Positions 23,100 through 35,179 of a stretch of DNA of 64,000 nt are shown piece by piece; the stretch's first letter is position 1; every line of letters begins with the position of its first letter. Under the pieces are notes generated by a model that was not told the DNA's origin, searched no databases, and saw only the letters and a list, made by a program, of their open reading frames with translations. The DNA comes from Chrysemys picta bellii (lineage: Eukaryota; Chordata; Testudines; Emydidae), in the NCBI RefSeq assembly GCF_011386835.1, contig NC_088791.1, positions 53,153,498-53,217,497 of the forward strand, read 5' to 3'. Made by a program: the position numbers and the translations under genes.

Positions 23100-24295
23100 A
23101 GTAATAGCCAACATGGATTTGTCAAGAACAAATCAGGCCAAACTGCTTAATTTCCTTCTTTGACAGGGTTACTGGCCTCGTAGATGGGGGAAGCTGTAAC
23201 ATGATATATCTTGATTTTAGTAAGGCTTTGACACAGTCCCACATGACATTTTCATAAGCAAACTAGGGAAATGTGAGGTAGATGAAATTACTGTAAGGTG
23301 AGTATGGAACGGGTTGAGAATCCATACTCAATTAGTAGTTATCAACAGCTTGCTCTCACACTGGGAGGGCTTATCTAGTGGGGCCCTGCAGGGGTCTATC
23401 TGGAGTCTGGTACTATTCAACATTTTCATTAGTGCCTTGGAAGATGGCATGGAGAGTATATTTATAAAATTCTCAGATGACACCAAACTGGCAGGGGAGG
23501 GGTTGCAAGCACTTTGGAGGACAGGATTAGAATTCAAAATGACTTGATAAAATGGGGCATTGGTCTGAAATCAATAAGATGAAATATAATACACTTAGAA
23601 AGGAAAATTCAAATGCACAACTACAAAATGGAGAATAACTGGCTAGTCAATAGTACTACTGAAAAGGATCTGGGGGAATCACAAAGCAAATGTGAGTCAA
23701 CAATGTGATGCAGTTGCAAAAAAGGCTAATATCATTCTGAGGTATATTAACAGGAGAATCATATGTAAGACACTGGAAGTAATTGTCCTGCTCTATTGCG
23801 TTCAGTTCTGGGGACCACTCTTTAGGAAAGATGTAAGAAAAACTGGAGAAAATCCAGAGGATAGCTACAAATGTGATAAAAGGTTTACAAAAGCTGACCT
23901 GTGAGGAAAGGTTAAAAAACTGGGCATGTTTAGTCTTGAGAAAAGAAGACGGAGTGGGGACCTGATAACTGTCTTCAAATATGTCAAGGTCTGTTAAAAA
24001 GAAGATGGTGATCAATAGTTCTCTATGTCTACTGAAGATAGGACAAGAAGTAATCACTTTAATCTACAGCAAGGAGATTTATGTTAGATATTAGGGGAAA
24101 AATTCTAATGATAAGAAAAGTTAAGCATTGGAGATGACTTCCAAGGGAGGTTCATGGAATCTCTGTCACTGAAGGTTTTTAAGAACAGATTAGAGAACCA
24201 CTTGTCAGGTATACTCGGCCCTGCCTCATTGCAGGAGACTGAACTAAGTGACCTCTCAAATCCCTTCCAGTCCTATATTTCTATGATTTTATGAA
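23100..24295 (+). pseudogene. CR1 LINE, sense, truncated, broken ORF2
   Basis: It opens in the reverse transcriptase with a NSQHGFVKN-like translation, then a TGAGG-type frameshifted finger/palm region. In 23314-23547 the palm has LQGSIWSLVLFNIFISALE and the catalytic box as FSDDTKLAG. The thumb/C-terminal part is split over further frames. It ends at the CR1 3' terminus (CTATGATTTTATGA) after the conserved CCCTTCCAGTCCTA. About 1.2 kb survives. Stops and shifts exclude function. Confidence 0.92.
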
Positions 24296-24372
24296 ATAAA
24301 GACGGTATTCATTGTAATGTGAGATAGAGATTTCCCCTATAGACTCTAGGTCAGATTTAGATCAAGTCACAG

Positions 24373-24970
24373 TGTGTTGCACTCACCTTTTGAGTGCCCC
24401 CTTACCATCCAGTTGCAGAGCTGTTATTCTCTTTAGCTATTGGCGCCCCCTTCAGGCTGCCAGCTGGCCTCGCTGGGTGTTCTCGGACTCAGCCCTCTGG
24501 TCCGGTCACACAGTCCAAAACTCCTTCCAGGATATAACATACAAAAACCGATACAATTCCTTGCCCTTCAGGGTCAATTACAAACAAAATAATCTCTTAA
24601 CCATTCTGGGTTAAATTCCCTCAGTGATTCAATCAGCAGGCATTCCTTCTTTGTCCCTGCCGCTGATTGTGGCCCAGCCTGGTTACCCTGGCAGTAGTCA
24701 TGGGAGCATCCCTCTTCACTCCTCTAGCTCCAGCTAGAACTGATTTGCTGACAAAAGGGAGCTCCTTTTATTTTGGTATGTTGGGCCTTGATTGGCTGTT
24801 GCTGGTCCCCAGCCCTTTTGGCTGCATTAGGACCAGATCTTGCATGTCTTGCATCTTCCATAACGGCTGCTGTTTTCTTCCCAGATAACTGTTTCCTGGG
24901 GAAGATGCAGCAGAGCAGCAGGGCCTCCTGCAGGGGGCCATGAAGGCCTGGTATACCTCATCCCACAGGT
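24373..24970 (-). mobile_element. Probable LTR fragment, antisense
   Basis: GC-richer than its surroundings. The + strand begins TGTGTTGCACTCACC, and an A/T-rich TATA-like box (AAATAAAAGG on the minus strand) lies mid-way. The layout resembles a retroelement LTR read backwards. The second boundary and a target duplication were not found, so family and ends are uncertain. Confidence 0.4.
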
Positions 24971-26228
24971 GTAGAGTTAATAGAACATTATCTAATGGTT
25001 GTTTAAACAGTTTGTGGTGTCCACTATGAATAGGATGGACAATTGTTATCGGATCATACACAAAAAACATCACTCCACTTGCCTTGTTGACATTCAGTGA
25101 AACTATTCTTGGAGACTAAATTATGATTTCACCCCCTGAAAAAGCCCTCTCTGACTTGGCAGTGTTGAGAGTAGGCTGCCACTGCTTGTTTTGTAATTTT
25201 TCTGTAGAGAGGAAACTTGACTCTTGAAGCTTATAATCCACCACCTCCTCTGAGCCCTCTATTTGCCTCAAACAACCCTAAAAGACAATCTTTCTATAAT
25301 TACTCTGTGTTTTTCTACCTTAAAAGCAAGCTCACAATGATAAATGCACTATTAGTTCATATTTTAGAATGCATACTTTTCTAGATATGTTCAGAAATAT
25401 CTAGATCTTTAGCATCACCTGGTGGCTTTTCGATCCAAAAAGTCTTGATAAACCAGTTAGACCAACAGTTGCAGTTACTTGAAGATTAATGTTGTTCTAA
25501 CATATTGACCCTAGTTGTACAATACTGCAGAGCATTAAAAGCTGCATATGCATTTTACAGGCAATAACACTTAGAGTTATTCAAATCGGTCTAATTAGCT
25601 TTATGGGCCTGATTCTCCTTTCACTATATTAATCTTACACTCATGTAACTCTCCATTTAGCAGAGTTACTTTCAATTTACTCCAGTGAGAGAAGACTCAA
25701 GCCTATCATCTTTAGCCCAAGAAAGGAAACAGGAATTTAAGGAACTTTCTAAGGTTTGTGTACTCACTTTGTCAAATAAATACACTCATTTTGTTAGTCT
25801 TGTATGCATGAGGTATAACAGTGGGCCAACATTATTTATTTATATCAGTTCACAAAATATTTAAAATATTTAAACACAAAATATTCCTTTTTCCCCACGG
25901 AAGTAGGCACGTACATGCAAGCAGAACTTTTGACTCTCCCAATGCTTTCTGAAGACTAAGGAAACTAAAGTTATCTAACCATAGAAAAAGAAAAACAGAA
26001 GCAGATGCATTGCAAGCTTCTCTGCAATGTCCTGCCAATGTGACTAAACTCTAACTGGAAGGGACTGCCTCCAAACTAATAAACATGCTGAACCCTAACA
26101 TGTAGTTATGCAGATAGCACTAGGAAGAAAGTGAATGGGGAGATCCCATTTGCTAATGATTTGCACAAGTTGTGCTCCTCTGCTATTTTCAGGGGCATAC
26201 AGATATTGAAGCAATGTGTACAGATTGC
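24971..26228. other. No gene recognised
   Basis: A palindromic-repeat trace near 25608-25710 (GGGCCTGATTCTCCTTTCAC to CAATTTACTCCAGTGAGAG) is probably an eroded sauropsid repeat. The rest is apparently unique. Confidence 0.45.
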
Positions 26229-26229
26229 T

Positions 26230-26339
26230 CATATTTTAAAAAGCAACAGAGAGTCCTGTGGCACCTTTAAGACTAACAGATGTATTGGAGCATAAGCTTT
26301 CGTGGGTGAATGCCCACTTCGTCGGATGCATATTTTAAA
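26230..26339 (-). mobile_element. Short Penelope-like tail with 10-11 bp TSD
   Basis: An 89-bp insertion (26241-26329) lies between direct repeats of CATATTTTAAA (26230-26240, 26329-26339; the leading C may be shared with the element). On the minus strand it reads the hammerhead-like core CCGACGA, an A, the stem GTGGG/CCCAC, then GAAAGC, followed by the conserved tail. Nothing of the reverse transcriptase or nuclease region is present. Confidence 0.9.
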
Positions 26340-28718
26340 CACTCTTAAGTGGGTGCGACCTCCCGAGAGGGCACCATGATAAAGGTTAAAGCCCTTGCAC
26401 CATGTGCTCCCATTTATGAAGAAGATAAAATATGTGACTAAAAAAGTAAATAATGTAAAGATGTCCAAGGCAGATCTAGAGGGCTCCCTTTCTCCACCAC
26501 ACAACACAGGGCCATATTATCTCCTCAGTGAGGCAGTGTGTAGAGAGATGAAAGTAACAGAAATTCCATTATTGCTCCTCAAACCGAGAAAATGGAGAGC
26601 AGAGACAGAACAGCATAATTTAATCTAGTTCCTTGGGAGCCTAAAGGAGTCCCCCATGAAAACAGTATTTAGTTGGAGGCTCTGTAGGCTTAAAAGGCTC
26701 TGTTCTCTGGACAGATGGAGCTCTATGCACAACATTCCCTGGTGAACTGAACAAATTTCTTACTGGAGTTAATGTTGTTCCTTACCCCTTATACTGAGCC
26801 AGGGCGGAAGCAGTGGTAAATGTCTAGGGCCAGCTGGAATCCTGGGTGAGCCATGCTGAGAGGGAATGAGGCCCAGCAATCGAGGAGCTGGTGCTCTGTA
26901 AAGATGACATAAGATCTGTGGAATAACCCACCTCTTACCCCTACCTCTATGGACTTATAACTCCTGCCCATCCAGAGCGATGATGTGTCTGGTACTCCAT
27001 CCTTTGAACAGTATGGTGTTTTCTAGGTGTTCCTCTGCTGTGGGTTTTCTGGAGTGGGAGAGGATTTAGCTCTCACCCATTAGAGGTGACATGATAGAAT
27101 CACTGATCCTTTGCAGACAATGTATATTTGGAGGACTAGTACAGAGTGACAATACATCTCTGTTTGAAATGGTTTGTATTTGCAGGTATGCCATTTGGGG
27201 TTCAGTTTTGACTTTCTACATGTTAAAGCATTGTCTCCTGTGATTCTTCTCCTGATATTAGTCAATATGCATGATGATCTCTACAGGACAGAAGGGAATA
27301 CATACTTGCAAAGGAACTGACAACCTGAATGAGGTAGACAGTATAAATTTCAAAAGAAATACACCAACTAGGATCAGTAGATTGCAACATGGGGATTGCT
27401 AGATTCTCATCCATTTAGAAATATTGGGTAAATTCTCCTTTTTGCTACACCAGTAACTATATTATTTACTCCAGTAGGACTGAGTTACACCACTATAATG
27501 GAGAACAGCATTTGGCCTACTGAATCTAAGTCAATTTCTTTATACATGTAAATTAAAGTGAGGTGACCTTAATGTGTCATCGACCGCTATTATTTGAGTT
27601 TATACTTTCTAAAATACATGAAAATACTCCCTTGTCCATATTCTTACACATGTGTATTGTCTGTGTGCTTCCTGTTGCTGTACGTATTATGTGATTTTGA
27701 ACTACATCTTTCCTGAATGGATCTCTTGTGGATCTCCAGGAGAAAAAATGCTTTTTATTGTATATTGTTTGTTACTTATTTGCTTTCTAACTATACTCAT
27801 TGCTTTCGGCTTATTTTGAAAATTCGCTTTGATATGATATGATTAGAAGGAGCATTTCATAATGCTCTGTTTGGGAGGGGGTTTAGGAGCATCCTCTTTT
27901 CATTCTAGATGACTCCTTTCTCAGTATGAAAGATTCTGGTATATCTCACTGACATATGCAGGTCTTCCAGTGTACCAATATATAACTCCAATGCTGAAAG
28001 CCAACTGCTGCTGCTGTAAACATTCATTTATTGCCCCTCAGTGGCACTATAGGTTAACCTTAATAAAATCAGTTTTAGATCGCACCCTGACTCTGAAGGA
28101 TGACACCATCACTTACTACTTGTAGCAAGTTGTTTCCACCTACTGGAGAAAGGAAGAGAGTTTTACCATCCAATGGTTAATGAGGCAATGAGGGCAGCAA
28201 GAGATTTTATTTTATGTATCTCTGAACACATTTTACATAATGCACATTTTTTTCATTGTCACTGTGGGACAACTGTTCATTTCCCAGTTTTCAGTTTGTA
28301 ATGCTATACTTGATAACAGAATTAAATCCTCCACTCTCAAATGCAGGGAGCTTTTTTCTATATTGACATAATGACGAAGAATGACAGAGAACAACAGTGC
28401 AAGATGCACACTGTGCATCTGCTCAGTGACTATTGGTTCAGTGTTTTTGTATATGAGAAATATGCAAACTGCTGATCTGAGCTCTCAGATCACATTTTTC
28501 TTTAAAATGTTCCAAAAAACAAAATAGTAACTAGATACATCCTGGGCATTCACTCTCTTTTGCATTTGTTGGACGCAATATTTCAAAAGACTAAGTGATT
28601 TGTAATAGCCTATCGCCCATGGGCGAACACTTTTTACAAAGTGATCACTCCATATCTGACCTCTCAGTTCTCATCCTTCAAAGGAATCCTGCACAACACC
28701 TTCAAAAGATGACTCTGG
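26340..28718. other. No gene recognised
   Basis: Apparently unique DNA. A diverged palindromic repeat may lie at 27425-27530 (TAAATTCTCCTTTTTGCTAC, then TTACTCCAGTAGGACTG). Confidence 0.5.
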
Positions 28719-29417
28719 GAACTTGTAGAAGAGCGGATTCACCCCTGCGGCGCCTCCTGCTGGTGACTTCCGGGAATTAGCTTATTCCAGCTCTGGAGCG
28801 CCCTCTGCAGGCCGGTGATCTGCCTGTCCTCTGGACCCCGGTGCCCTTTTACCTGGGGTGCTGCCCCCTGGCAGTAACCCCTCAGTCTTAGGGTCTCTCC
28901 TCCCCGCAGAACCCCCATGCACTGTTCCCACCTTGCCTCAGTATAAGGCTACTGCCAGTCATCATCTAGCCCCACGCCCTGGGGCAGACTGCAGTATCAG
29001 CCTACTCATCACTGGCAAGGTTGGGTTTGGACCTGCTGCCTTGGCCTGCCCCTGGGCTGCCCTCTGCAACCCCTAATACCTATTAGCCCAATGCTAGGCC
29101 GCAGCCTGGGGCTTTCCAGGCTTTCCAGGCTGGAGCTCCCCAGCTCCTCTGCCTTTCCCCAGCCCTGCTCCACTCAGGTAACTTGTTTCTAGCTTCCTGC
29201 AGCCAGGCCCTTCTCTCTCTGAATGCAGAGAGAGAGACTTCTGAGTTCCTGGCTTCCAGCCTTTTTATACAGGCCAGCTGGGGCCTGATTGGGACGTGGC
29301 CCAGCTGCGGCCGTTTCCCCAATAAGCCTAGGGTTTTCTCTCTCAACCCCTGCCCTTTCCAAGGGCTGTCTTTAAACCCCTCAGAGCAGGAGCGGATGAC
29401 CACCCCGCTACAGAACT
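28719..29417 (-). mobile_element. Solo LTR (689 bp) with 5-bp TSD
   Basis: The termini TGTAGAAGAG and CCCCGCTACA form the usual TG...CA ends with a short inverted repeat (TGTAG/CTACA). GAACT lies directly outside both ends (28719-28723, 29413-29417). A TATAAAAAG box on the minus strand (29261-29269) sets the orientation. No gag/pol DNA adjoins either side, so this is a solo LTR left by recombination of an endogenous LTR element. The ORFs inside are chance. Confidence 0.9.
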
Positions 29418-29436
29418 TAAATTCAGAAATCTGCTA

Positions 29437-29650
29437 GGCCTTGGCTACACTTGGGAATTCACAGCGCTGCCGCGGCAGCGCTGTGAAGCATGAGTGTAGT
29501 CGTGCCGCCAGCGCTGTGAGAGAGCTCTCGCAGCGCTGTATGTACTCCACCTCTCCGAGGGGAGTAGCGTGCAGCGCTGCAGGCGCTGATTACACTGGAG
29601 CTTTACAGCGCTGCACTTGCTGTGCTCAGGGGGCAGGGGGCATTTTCACA
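29437..29650. mobile_element. Foldback MITE, left part, CAGCGCTG-rich
   Basis: It starts GGCCTTGGCTACACTTG and carries six copies of the self-complementary octamer CAGCGCTG or a one-base variant in about 170 bp. CpG density is high. No right terminal inverted repeat is present, so the element is cut near CATTTTCACAC. Confidence 0.6.
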
Positions 29651-29958
29651 CAGGACACTGAAAACCATGGACTTAATAGAGACATTGGTTTTTATGGCCC
29701 ATTACAACTTGTAACACATCCTGTTGCCTACTAGCCCTTCACTGTCCTACAGAGGTGTTAATTGCCTACTTCATTTTAAGTAGTCCCCTACAATATGTGT
29801 GAACCACTTATGCTTAACAATCTTATATTTAGCCTGGACAGTCTAGTTTCCTTCTTCAGACAATAGGTACTGACAACCTGGGAAAACTGATAGCAAGAAT
29901 GGCCAAAATAACTCTTTGGTTCAGATTCCTGAAACTTTGATCATCGCATGTTCATACC

Positions 29959-30147
29959 ATCTTCCTCCAGAAAGAACAGGAGTACTTGTGGCACCTTAGA
30001 GACTAACAAATTTATTAGAGCATAAGCTTTCGTGGACTACGAAAGCTTATGCTCTAATAAATTTGTTAGTCTCTAAGGTGCCACAAGTACTCCTGTTCTT
30101 TTTGCGGATACAGACTAACACGGCTGCTACTCTGAAATCTTCCTCCA
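29959..30147. mobile_element. Inverted pair of Penelope-like tails, perfect palindrome, 11-bp TSD
   Basis: Two copies of the tail meet head to head. The arms 29971-30033 and 30039-30101 are perfect 63-bp reverse complements around a 5-base spacer (GGACT). The right copy continues to the full 3' terminus (GATACAGACTAACACGG to TCTGAAA). The direct repeat ATCTTCCTCCA brackets the whole unit (29959-29969, 30137-30147), so the pair entered as one insertion. The junction falls inside the hammerhead-like stem, just before GAAA. Confidence 0.95.
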
Positions 30148-32522
30148 AAGTACATCCCCCTGACTGCACAATCCCTCACTTTTGTTCACAAAAAACAGTC
30201 TCGGTGAATCCCTTTGTGTTGCTAGTGACTGAATCACATCCTCTGTAAGGAGAGAAGGAATATTGTCCAGGACAGCTGCTGCTGGGTTAGTGATCTACCA
30301 TGAAAGCTGGGAAGAAAACTGACCCTAGCACTGCATTATACAGAGTGTTGTATTGGTATTTCAGCAACAGAAAGCTAAGATATTTGGAGGTGAATGAAAT
30401 AGGTACACACATTCTACCTTTGGTGGTGGTGGTGGTTGTTTTTTTTACACAACAGAATAGCATATTTTTTTTATCCTGATAGCTCTAGGAGACAAAAAAG
30501 TCCACTCACCATACAGGTACTCAGTGTTAAACAAAGGAATTCACCCTGCAGGTCAGAAAAATCTCTATATGGTAGGAACAGTGTTAAAACTCCAAAAATG
30601 TATTTGGTGCAACCAAATATCTCAAGTCAGTTCTAGATGAATAGAAATGGGCAACATAAAGTTGCCCAGTAACAGCATTAATAAATATGGTCATACAGCA
30701 GGAATTTTCTCTTAATTCATGTATCACATCCTTTTGTGGTTTTCGTCTCTTGGCTGGCAAGGAAAATATTATAGGTTTGCTGAAGAAATGGGTATAAACC
30801 AGGTTTTAATATATGCTGCTTTTTCATTAATTCGAGAAAAGTTTATGAACTAGTCCCACTGGCTGAGAATCTATTCAGGATTCAGACGCATTTGCTGAAT
30901 AGCTTGGATGTATTATGAACAGATGATGGATTGTTAAGTTTGGCTGATCACTCTAAGTGGTCTCTTAGTATTTCTGCTCCCTCATCGCATGACAAACTTA
31001 TTAGCAGAAGAATAATGAATGGCAAGTAGCAAATAATACACTTCCAGAATAAAATTATTGAAATTTCAGGATACCCCAGGCATTGCTACACGGAGCATAA
31101 CTATCCATAACTATTCAGAATCATCTAATAGTCTCAAACATATACTATAGCCCTGTGAATAGCAGTGAATTGAATTTGAGTAGTTTTTTTCCTTCTCTTG
31201 TGAAGAGATGTGGTAAACAAGCACAAGCACAGCATGGATAGCATATTCCCAAACTAGAAAATTTAGATGCATATTGGTAAGGTGGATGTGCTTAACTGTA
31301 ACCAAATGTATTTCTTTATCTGGGTGCTACCACCTTGAATGTCCTGGTTCTTAACCTTTAGGAGGGATATTTCCCTCAATGACATCATAGTATTAGACAA
31401 AACAGACAGGTGTAAACATGAACTTTATTCATTGAGATTTTTCTCAAAATTATATAAAAAGACTGAATGAAGTGAAGATCACACAACAATCCTGGAACAA
31501 GGTGTGTGTTTTAGAGCCAGCAAAACTTGGCATGGAAACATGTCATCAGTGTCTGAAAATAAAGGCAAGCATAGTCACTGAACCTTTACAAGAACCTCAA
31601 AAGCTGGTAGTGGAGCAAGTAAATTAGAAATTCTCTCAAAAGAAAGACTAATGGAAGCAAGTCACACTTTAAAGTTGTCACAGAGTTAAGAGATATACGA
31701 AAAGTGCAAAATATCAGAGGTTCTGCATAAGGGAGTGATTTAATCAACATCAGTCTTACCATGCATCTACTGTGCGAACTGGCATAAACAAAAGGAAATA
31801 TTGTCAATGTGGGAATTTTGTTTTCTTTGTTACTCCCTTCTTAGGAAACACCCACTGAGCTGTTTCCATTTTATATATTTGAATGACAAGTTAGAAGTAA
31901 GGGTAGATGCCTTGGACTTTATCCTTAAAGCTCCGTGTAATGAAGTCTAGGTTAAGTATATCAAAGCCTGTGCTGATTTTTTAATTGGCAAACCTGCTCC
32001 TGAAGTTCAATTTGCCTGAGAATATGGAGAACGGAATTGCTATCCATGTAGAATTCATTTGGTGATATAGATCCAGTCAGCTCCTTATGGGAAATTATAG
32101 CACTCTGAATGTGATTGCATGTGGCTGCAAGGGCACAGCCAGGGTGAAGGCCCTAGTCACTTCCTCAATATATTTAATCTCTTCCTTTCAGTAAGTAAAT
32201 TTTTATTAGAATAATTTCTTAATTATTTGCCCGGGTCAAGATGCTGAAGAAGAGAGGCATTTTTGTATTCGCCTCGTCTTCCCACCCCCCCAACTCACAT
32301 GCCTAGATACACATTAGCAGGTTAAATGGTGAACAGGGCTTTTTGAGCACCCTTTGTGCTGGCATAAATAGTATTCTATCTGTAAATCTGTGCTAAGTCT
32401 TCATGGCTGAAGAAAGCTGCAAGTTTTGTTATATTGTTAAACTAGATAGGAAATGTTCAAGACTGTTTTGAATGCCATTCAATGTTATTGGTTAGTGGTG
32501 CAATGAGATCCCCTACATACAC
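30148..32522. other. No gene recognised
   Basis: AT-rich, apparently unique. A short TGG run at 30421-30437 is the only tandem seen. Confidence 0.5.
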
Positions 32523-32780
32523 TTTGGCCTAGTCCACACTAACCCCCCATTTCGAACTAAGGTATGCAAATTCAGCTACGTTAATAACGTAGCTGAATTC
32601 GAAGTACCTTAGTTCGAACTTACCGCGGGTCCAGATGCGGCAGGCAGGCTCCCCCGTCGATGCCGCGTACTCCTCTCGCCGAGCTGGAGTACCGGCGTCG
32701 ACGGCGAGCACTTCCAGGATTGATCCCAGAAGATCGATTGCTTACCGTCGGACCCGGAGGTAAGTGTAGACCTACCCTTT
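32523..32780. mobile_element. CpG-dense foldback MITE, TTT flanks
   Basis: The ends are GGCCTAGTCCACACTAA and the reverse complement of GGGTAGGTCTACACTTA, with TTT on both sides. Near the left end lies a perfect 15-bp-arm hairpin (AATTCAGCTACGTTA around one base), extended by CGAACTAAGGTA / TACCTTAGTTCG. The rest is CpG-rich, built of CGCCGAGC- and GTCGACG-type words. A near-identical element lies in the other orientation at 37715. The ~60-codon ORF it shares with that copy is a property of the repeat. Confidence 0.8.
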
Positions 32781-32872
32781 AGAGTATGAATGTATCACTT
32801 TGCTAGCATATCTAAGCTTTGTGAAAGACCCAGACCAGTGGGGTACAGGAGTCTGGTAGAGGGCAAATATAC

Positions 32873-33486
32873 TGGTCACTGGATGAGTAGTTTTCTGTTC
32901 CCTGAGTGACCAGAGAAGGGGCTGCACTAGAGTAATCAGGAACCTTCTAGAACCAGTTAAGGCAGGAAGGCTAATTAGGACACCTGGAGACAATTAAGAA
33001 GAAGCTGCTAGAATCAATTAAGGCAGGCTAATCAAGGCACCGGGGTTTTAAAAGGAGCTCACTTCAGTTTGTGGTGCGAGTGTGAGGAGCTGGGAGCAAG
33101 AGGCACAAGGAGTTGAGAGTGAGAGGGTGTGCTGCTGGAGGGCTTAGGAGCACAAGTGTTATCAGACACCAGGAGGAAGGTCCTGTGGTGAGAATAAGGA
33201 AGTTGTTTGTTGGAGGCCAGGGGGAAGTAGCCCAGGGAGTTGTAGCTGTCATGCAGCTGTTACAGGAGGCACTATAGACAGCTGCAGTCCACAGGGCCCT
33301 GGGCTGGAACCCAGAGTAGAGGGCGGGCCCGGGTTCCCCCCAAACCTCCCAATTGACCTGGATTGTGGGTTCTTCCAGAGGGGAAGGTCTCTGGGCTGTT
33401 CCCCAACCCACATGGTGAATCTCTGCGGCAAGAAAATCCGCCAATAAGCGCAGGACCCACCAAGATAGAGGAGGAACTTTGTCACA
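32873..33486 (+). mobile_element. LTR, family A, copy 1 (about 614 bp)
   Basis: It shares with the elements at 38151 and 51992 the blocks GACACCTGGAGACAATTAA, GGGCTGGAACCCAGAGTAG and GGGCCCGGGTTCCCCCC, and the terminus CTTTGTCACA. A TTTAAAAGGAG box is in the right place for a promoter. No target duplication is visible, and the 5' boundary is inferred from TGGTCACTGG. No internal retroelement region adjoins it. Confidence 0.75.
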
Positions 33487-33589
33487 GCTTCCATGTCCTG
33501 ACTTTTTCCAACAGTCTCTGCCCTGAGGAACACACTGTGTAATGATGGACAGACAAAGGGGAACAAAGGGGGATTTTCTTTGTAGATTA

Positions 33590-34109
33590 ACAAGATTAGG
33601 GTTACCATATTTTAGGTTCCCCAAAAGAGGATACTGCCAGAGGTAGGGGATTGGGGGGGGGGGCAATGATGTTGGGGGGAAGCTGGAGGGGGCTTACAGT
33701 TTGGGGTGCTGGAGAGAGTACCTGTGGCAGGAGTATCCATTGGAGGGGGGGCAGTGTCGCTCCCTGTCACAGTGGTAGGGCAACTGATGCAAGCCCAGAA
33801 TGCAGTGAGAGGCATCAGTCAGTACCTCCCTACAAGAGCCCCTCCCCAGGGCTGGGAGCTGGGGCCTGGGTAGGGGGCATCTGGCAGCTGTGGCTTGCAG
33901 GGGAATGGACCAATCAACCACAGATGCAGAGGAGGGACCAATCAGGAAGCAGACCAATCAGAGCTCTTTCTGAGCTGCATTTTGTCTGCTCTGCAAACCC
34001 CCAGACATTTTCTGTGATTTTAAAATCCCACCAGGATAGAGGATGGAGGTGCAGAAAAAAGAGGCTATGTCCAGGACAACCCCGAGGTATGGTAACCCTG
34101 AACAATATT
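33590..34109. mobile_element. hAT non-autonomous element, 502 bp
   Basis: The terminal repeats AGGGTTACCAT and ATGGTAACCCT bound 33598-34099. The flanks ACAAGATT (33590-33597) and ACAATATT (34102-34109) differ by one base and fit an old 8-bp duplication. The interior is GC-rich with long G runs near the left end (11 Gs at about 33653). ORFs on both strands come from the repeat. No transposase. Confidence 0.8.
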
Positions 34110-34512
34110 CACTATAGATAGCATGGCAGAAGTGGGGTTTAACGAGGGACTCAAGAGTGGTAGGGAGCTCCAGGAGGTCACTCCATACATACAGGACCAT
34201 ATGGATGGAAATACAAAGGCAATTGTCAGAGAAACCAATTGATGGATGGACCCCACAGGAATCAGCAAACCAGTTTAACCCAAGTCTTCAACAAATCTCA
34301 GACTGAATCAGACCTTTACAGAGACTCAGTAACATTAAATTAATACAAAAATAATGTTTACTGCTTCTTCACTTAGCTGTATCTGGCAGCTGGTAAGAAT
34401 ACAAATGACCCACTTATAGAGGACATGGATATAGGAAAAGCTCAGCTATAGTGAAGAACAGTGAAAAGTCCCCAAAACTGTTTAAGGAACCGCCATTCGG
34501 GTTGGAGTAACA
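34110..34512. other. No gene recognised
   Basis: Short, apparently unique stretch. Confidence 0.5.
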
Positions 34513-34815
34513 TTTCAGTCTGTTTACAATGAAGTTTAACACCATTCTAAACAGGCTCTGTTGTGCTAAATCCCATTGGAATGCAGCACTTCATGCCTGC
34601 AAGGTAGGTAATAGATGCTCCATTTAAAGAGGATTATCTCCTTCCTCTCCTCTTCTGCTCTGATTGAACAAAGGAGGAGGGGGAGGAGATAATCCCTTTA
34701 GAATGCCGCACTTCACACCTGCCAGGTAGGTAATAAATGCTGCATTCCAAAGGGATTAGCACAGTGGATCGTGTTTAGAGTGGAATAAAATATTTTAACA
34801 TGATGGACTGACAGC
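34513..34815. mobile_element. Nested foldback element
   Basis: The outer arms (34541-34584 and 34740-34783) are reverse complements: ACCATTCTAAACAGG against GTGTTTAGAGTGG, and GGAATGCAG against CTGCATTCC. A weaker match extends outward. Inside, a direct duplicate of GCACTTCA-GCCTGC-AGG with TAGGTAATA recurs 122 bp apart. A purine/pyrimidine inverted pair (GGATTATCTCCTTCCTC against GAGGAGATAATCC) forms the core. It has no coding sequence and its superfamily is unknown. Confidence 0.7.
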
Positions 34816-35179
34816 CCTGGAGACTGGAGATCTCTTTTTTATCCAGGGATCGGGTACAGCTTTGTTAGTATAATTATTTACCGTATACCAGCTGCATTTG
34901 TATATTTACCGCATGAGAGTAAATACAACATTAAAATTAAATGGACACAAATGTTGGTATGTTGTATCAGATAAGTGTGTTATCTCATGAGCAGTACCTA
35001 ACCTGGGTAGGAATCAGTAATAACAAAATGCCACTTCACATTTCAAGATACACCTGAGCTGTTATATGCCACTTTGTTCCCTAATGCATAATTCACAAAA
35101 GCGAATGAAAGGCCCAGGACACTCTGTGAGGGTCACATTACAGATATTCCTATGATTTTTTTTTTATTAGATGCTCTCC
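34816..35179. other. No gene recognised
   Basis: AT-rich sequence between a foldback element and a LINE fragment. Confidence 0.5.

Noticed and set aside
33064..33666. 200-codon minus ORF, Pro/Leu-rich
   Set aside because: It covers an LTR antisense plus the start of a hAT element, so it is repeat-derived.
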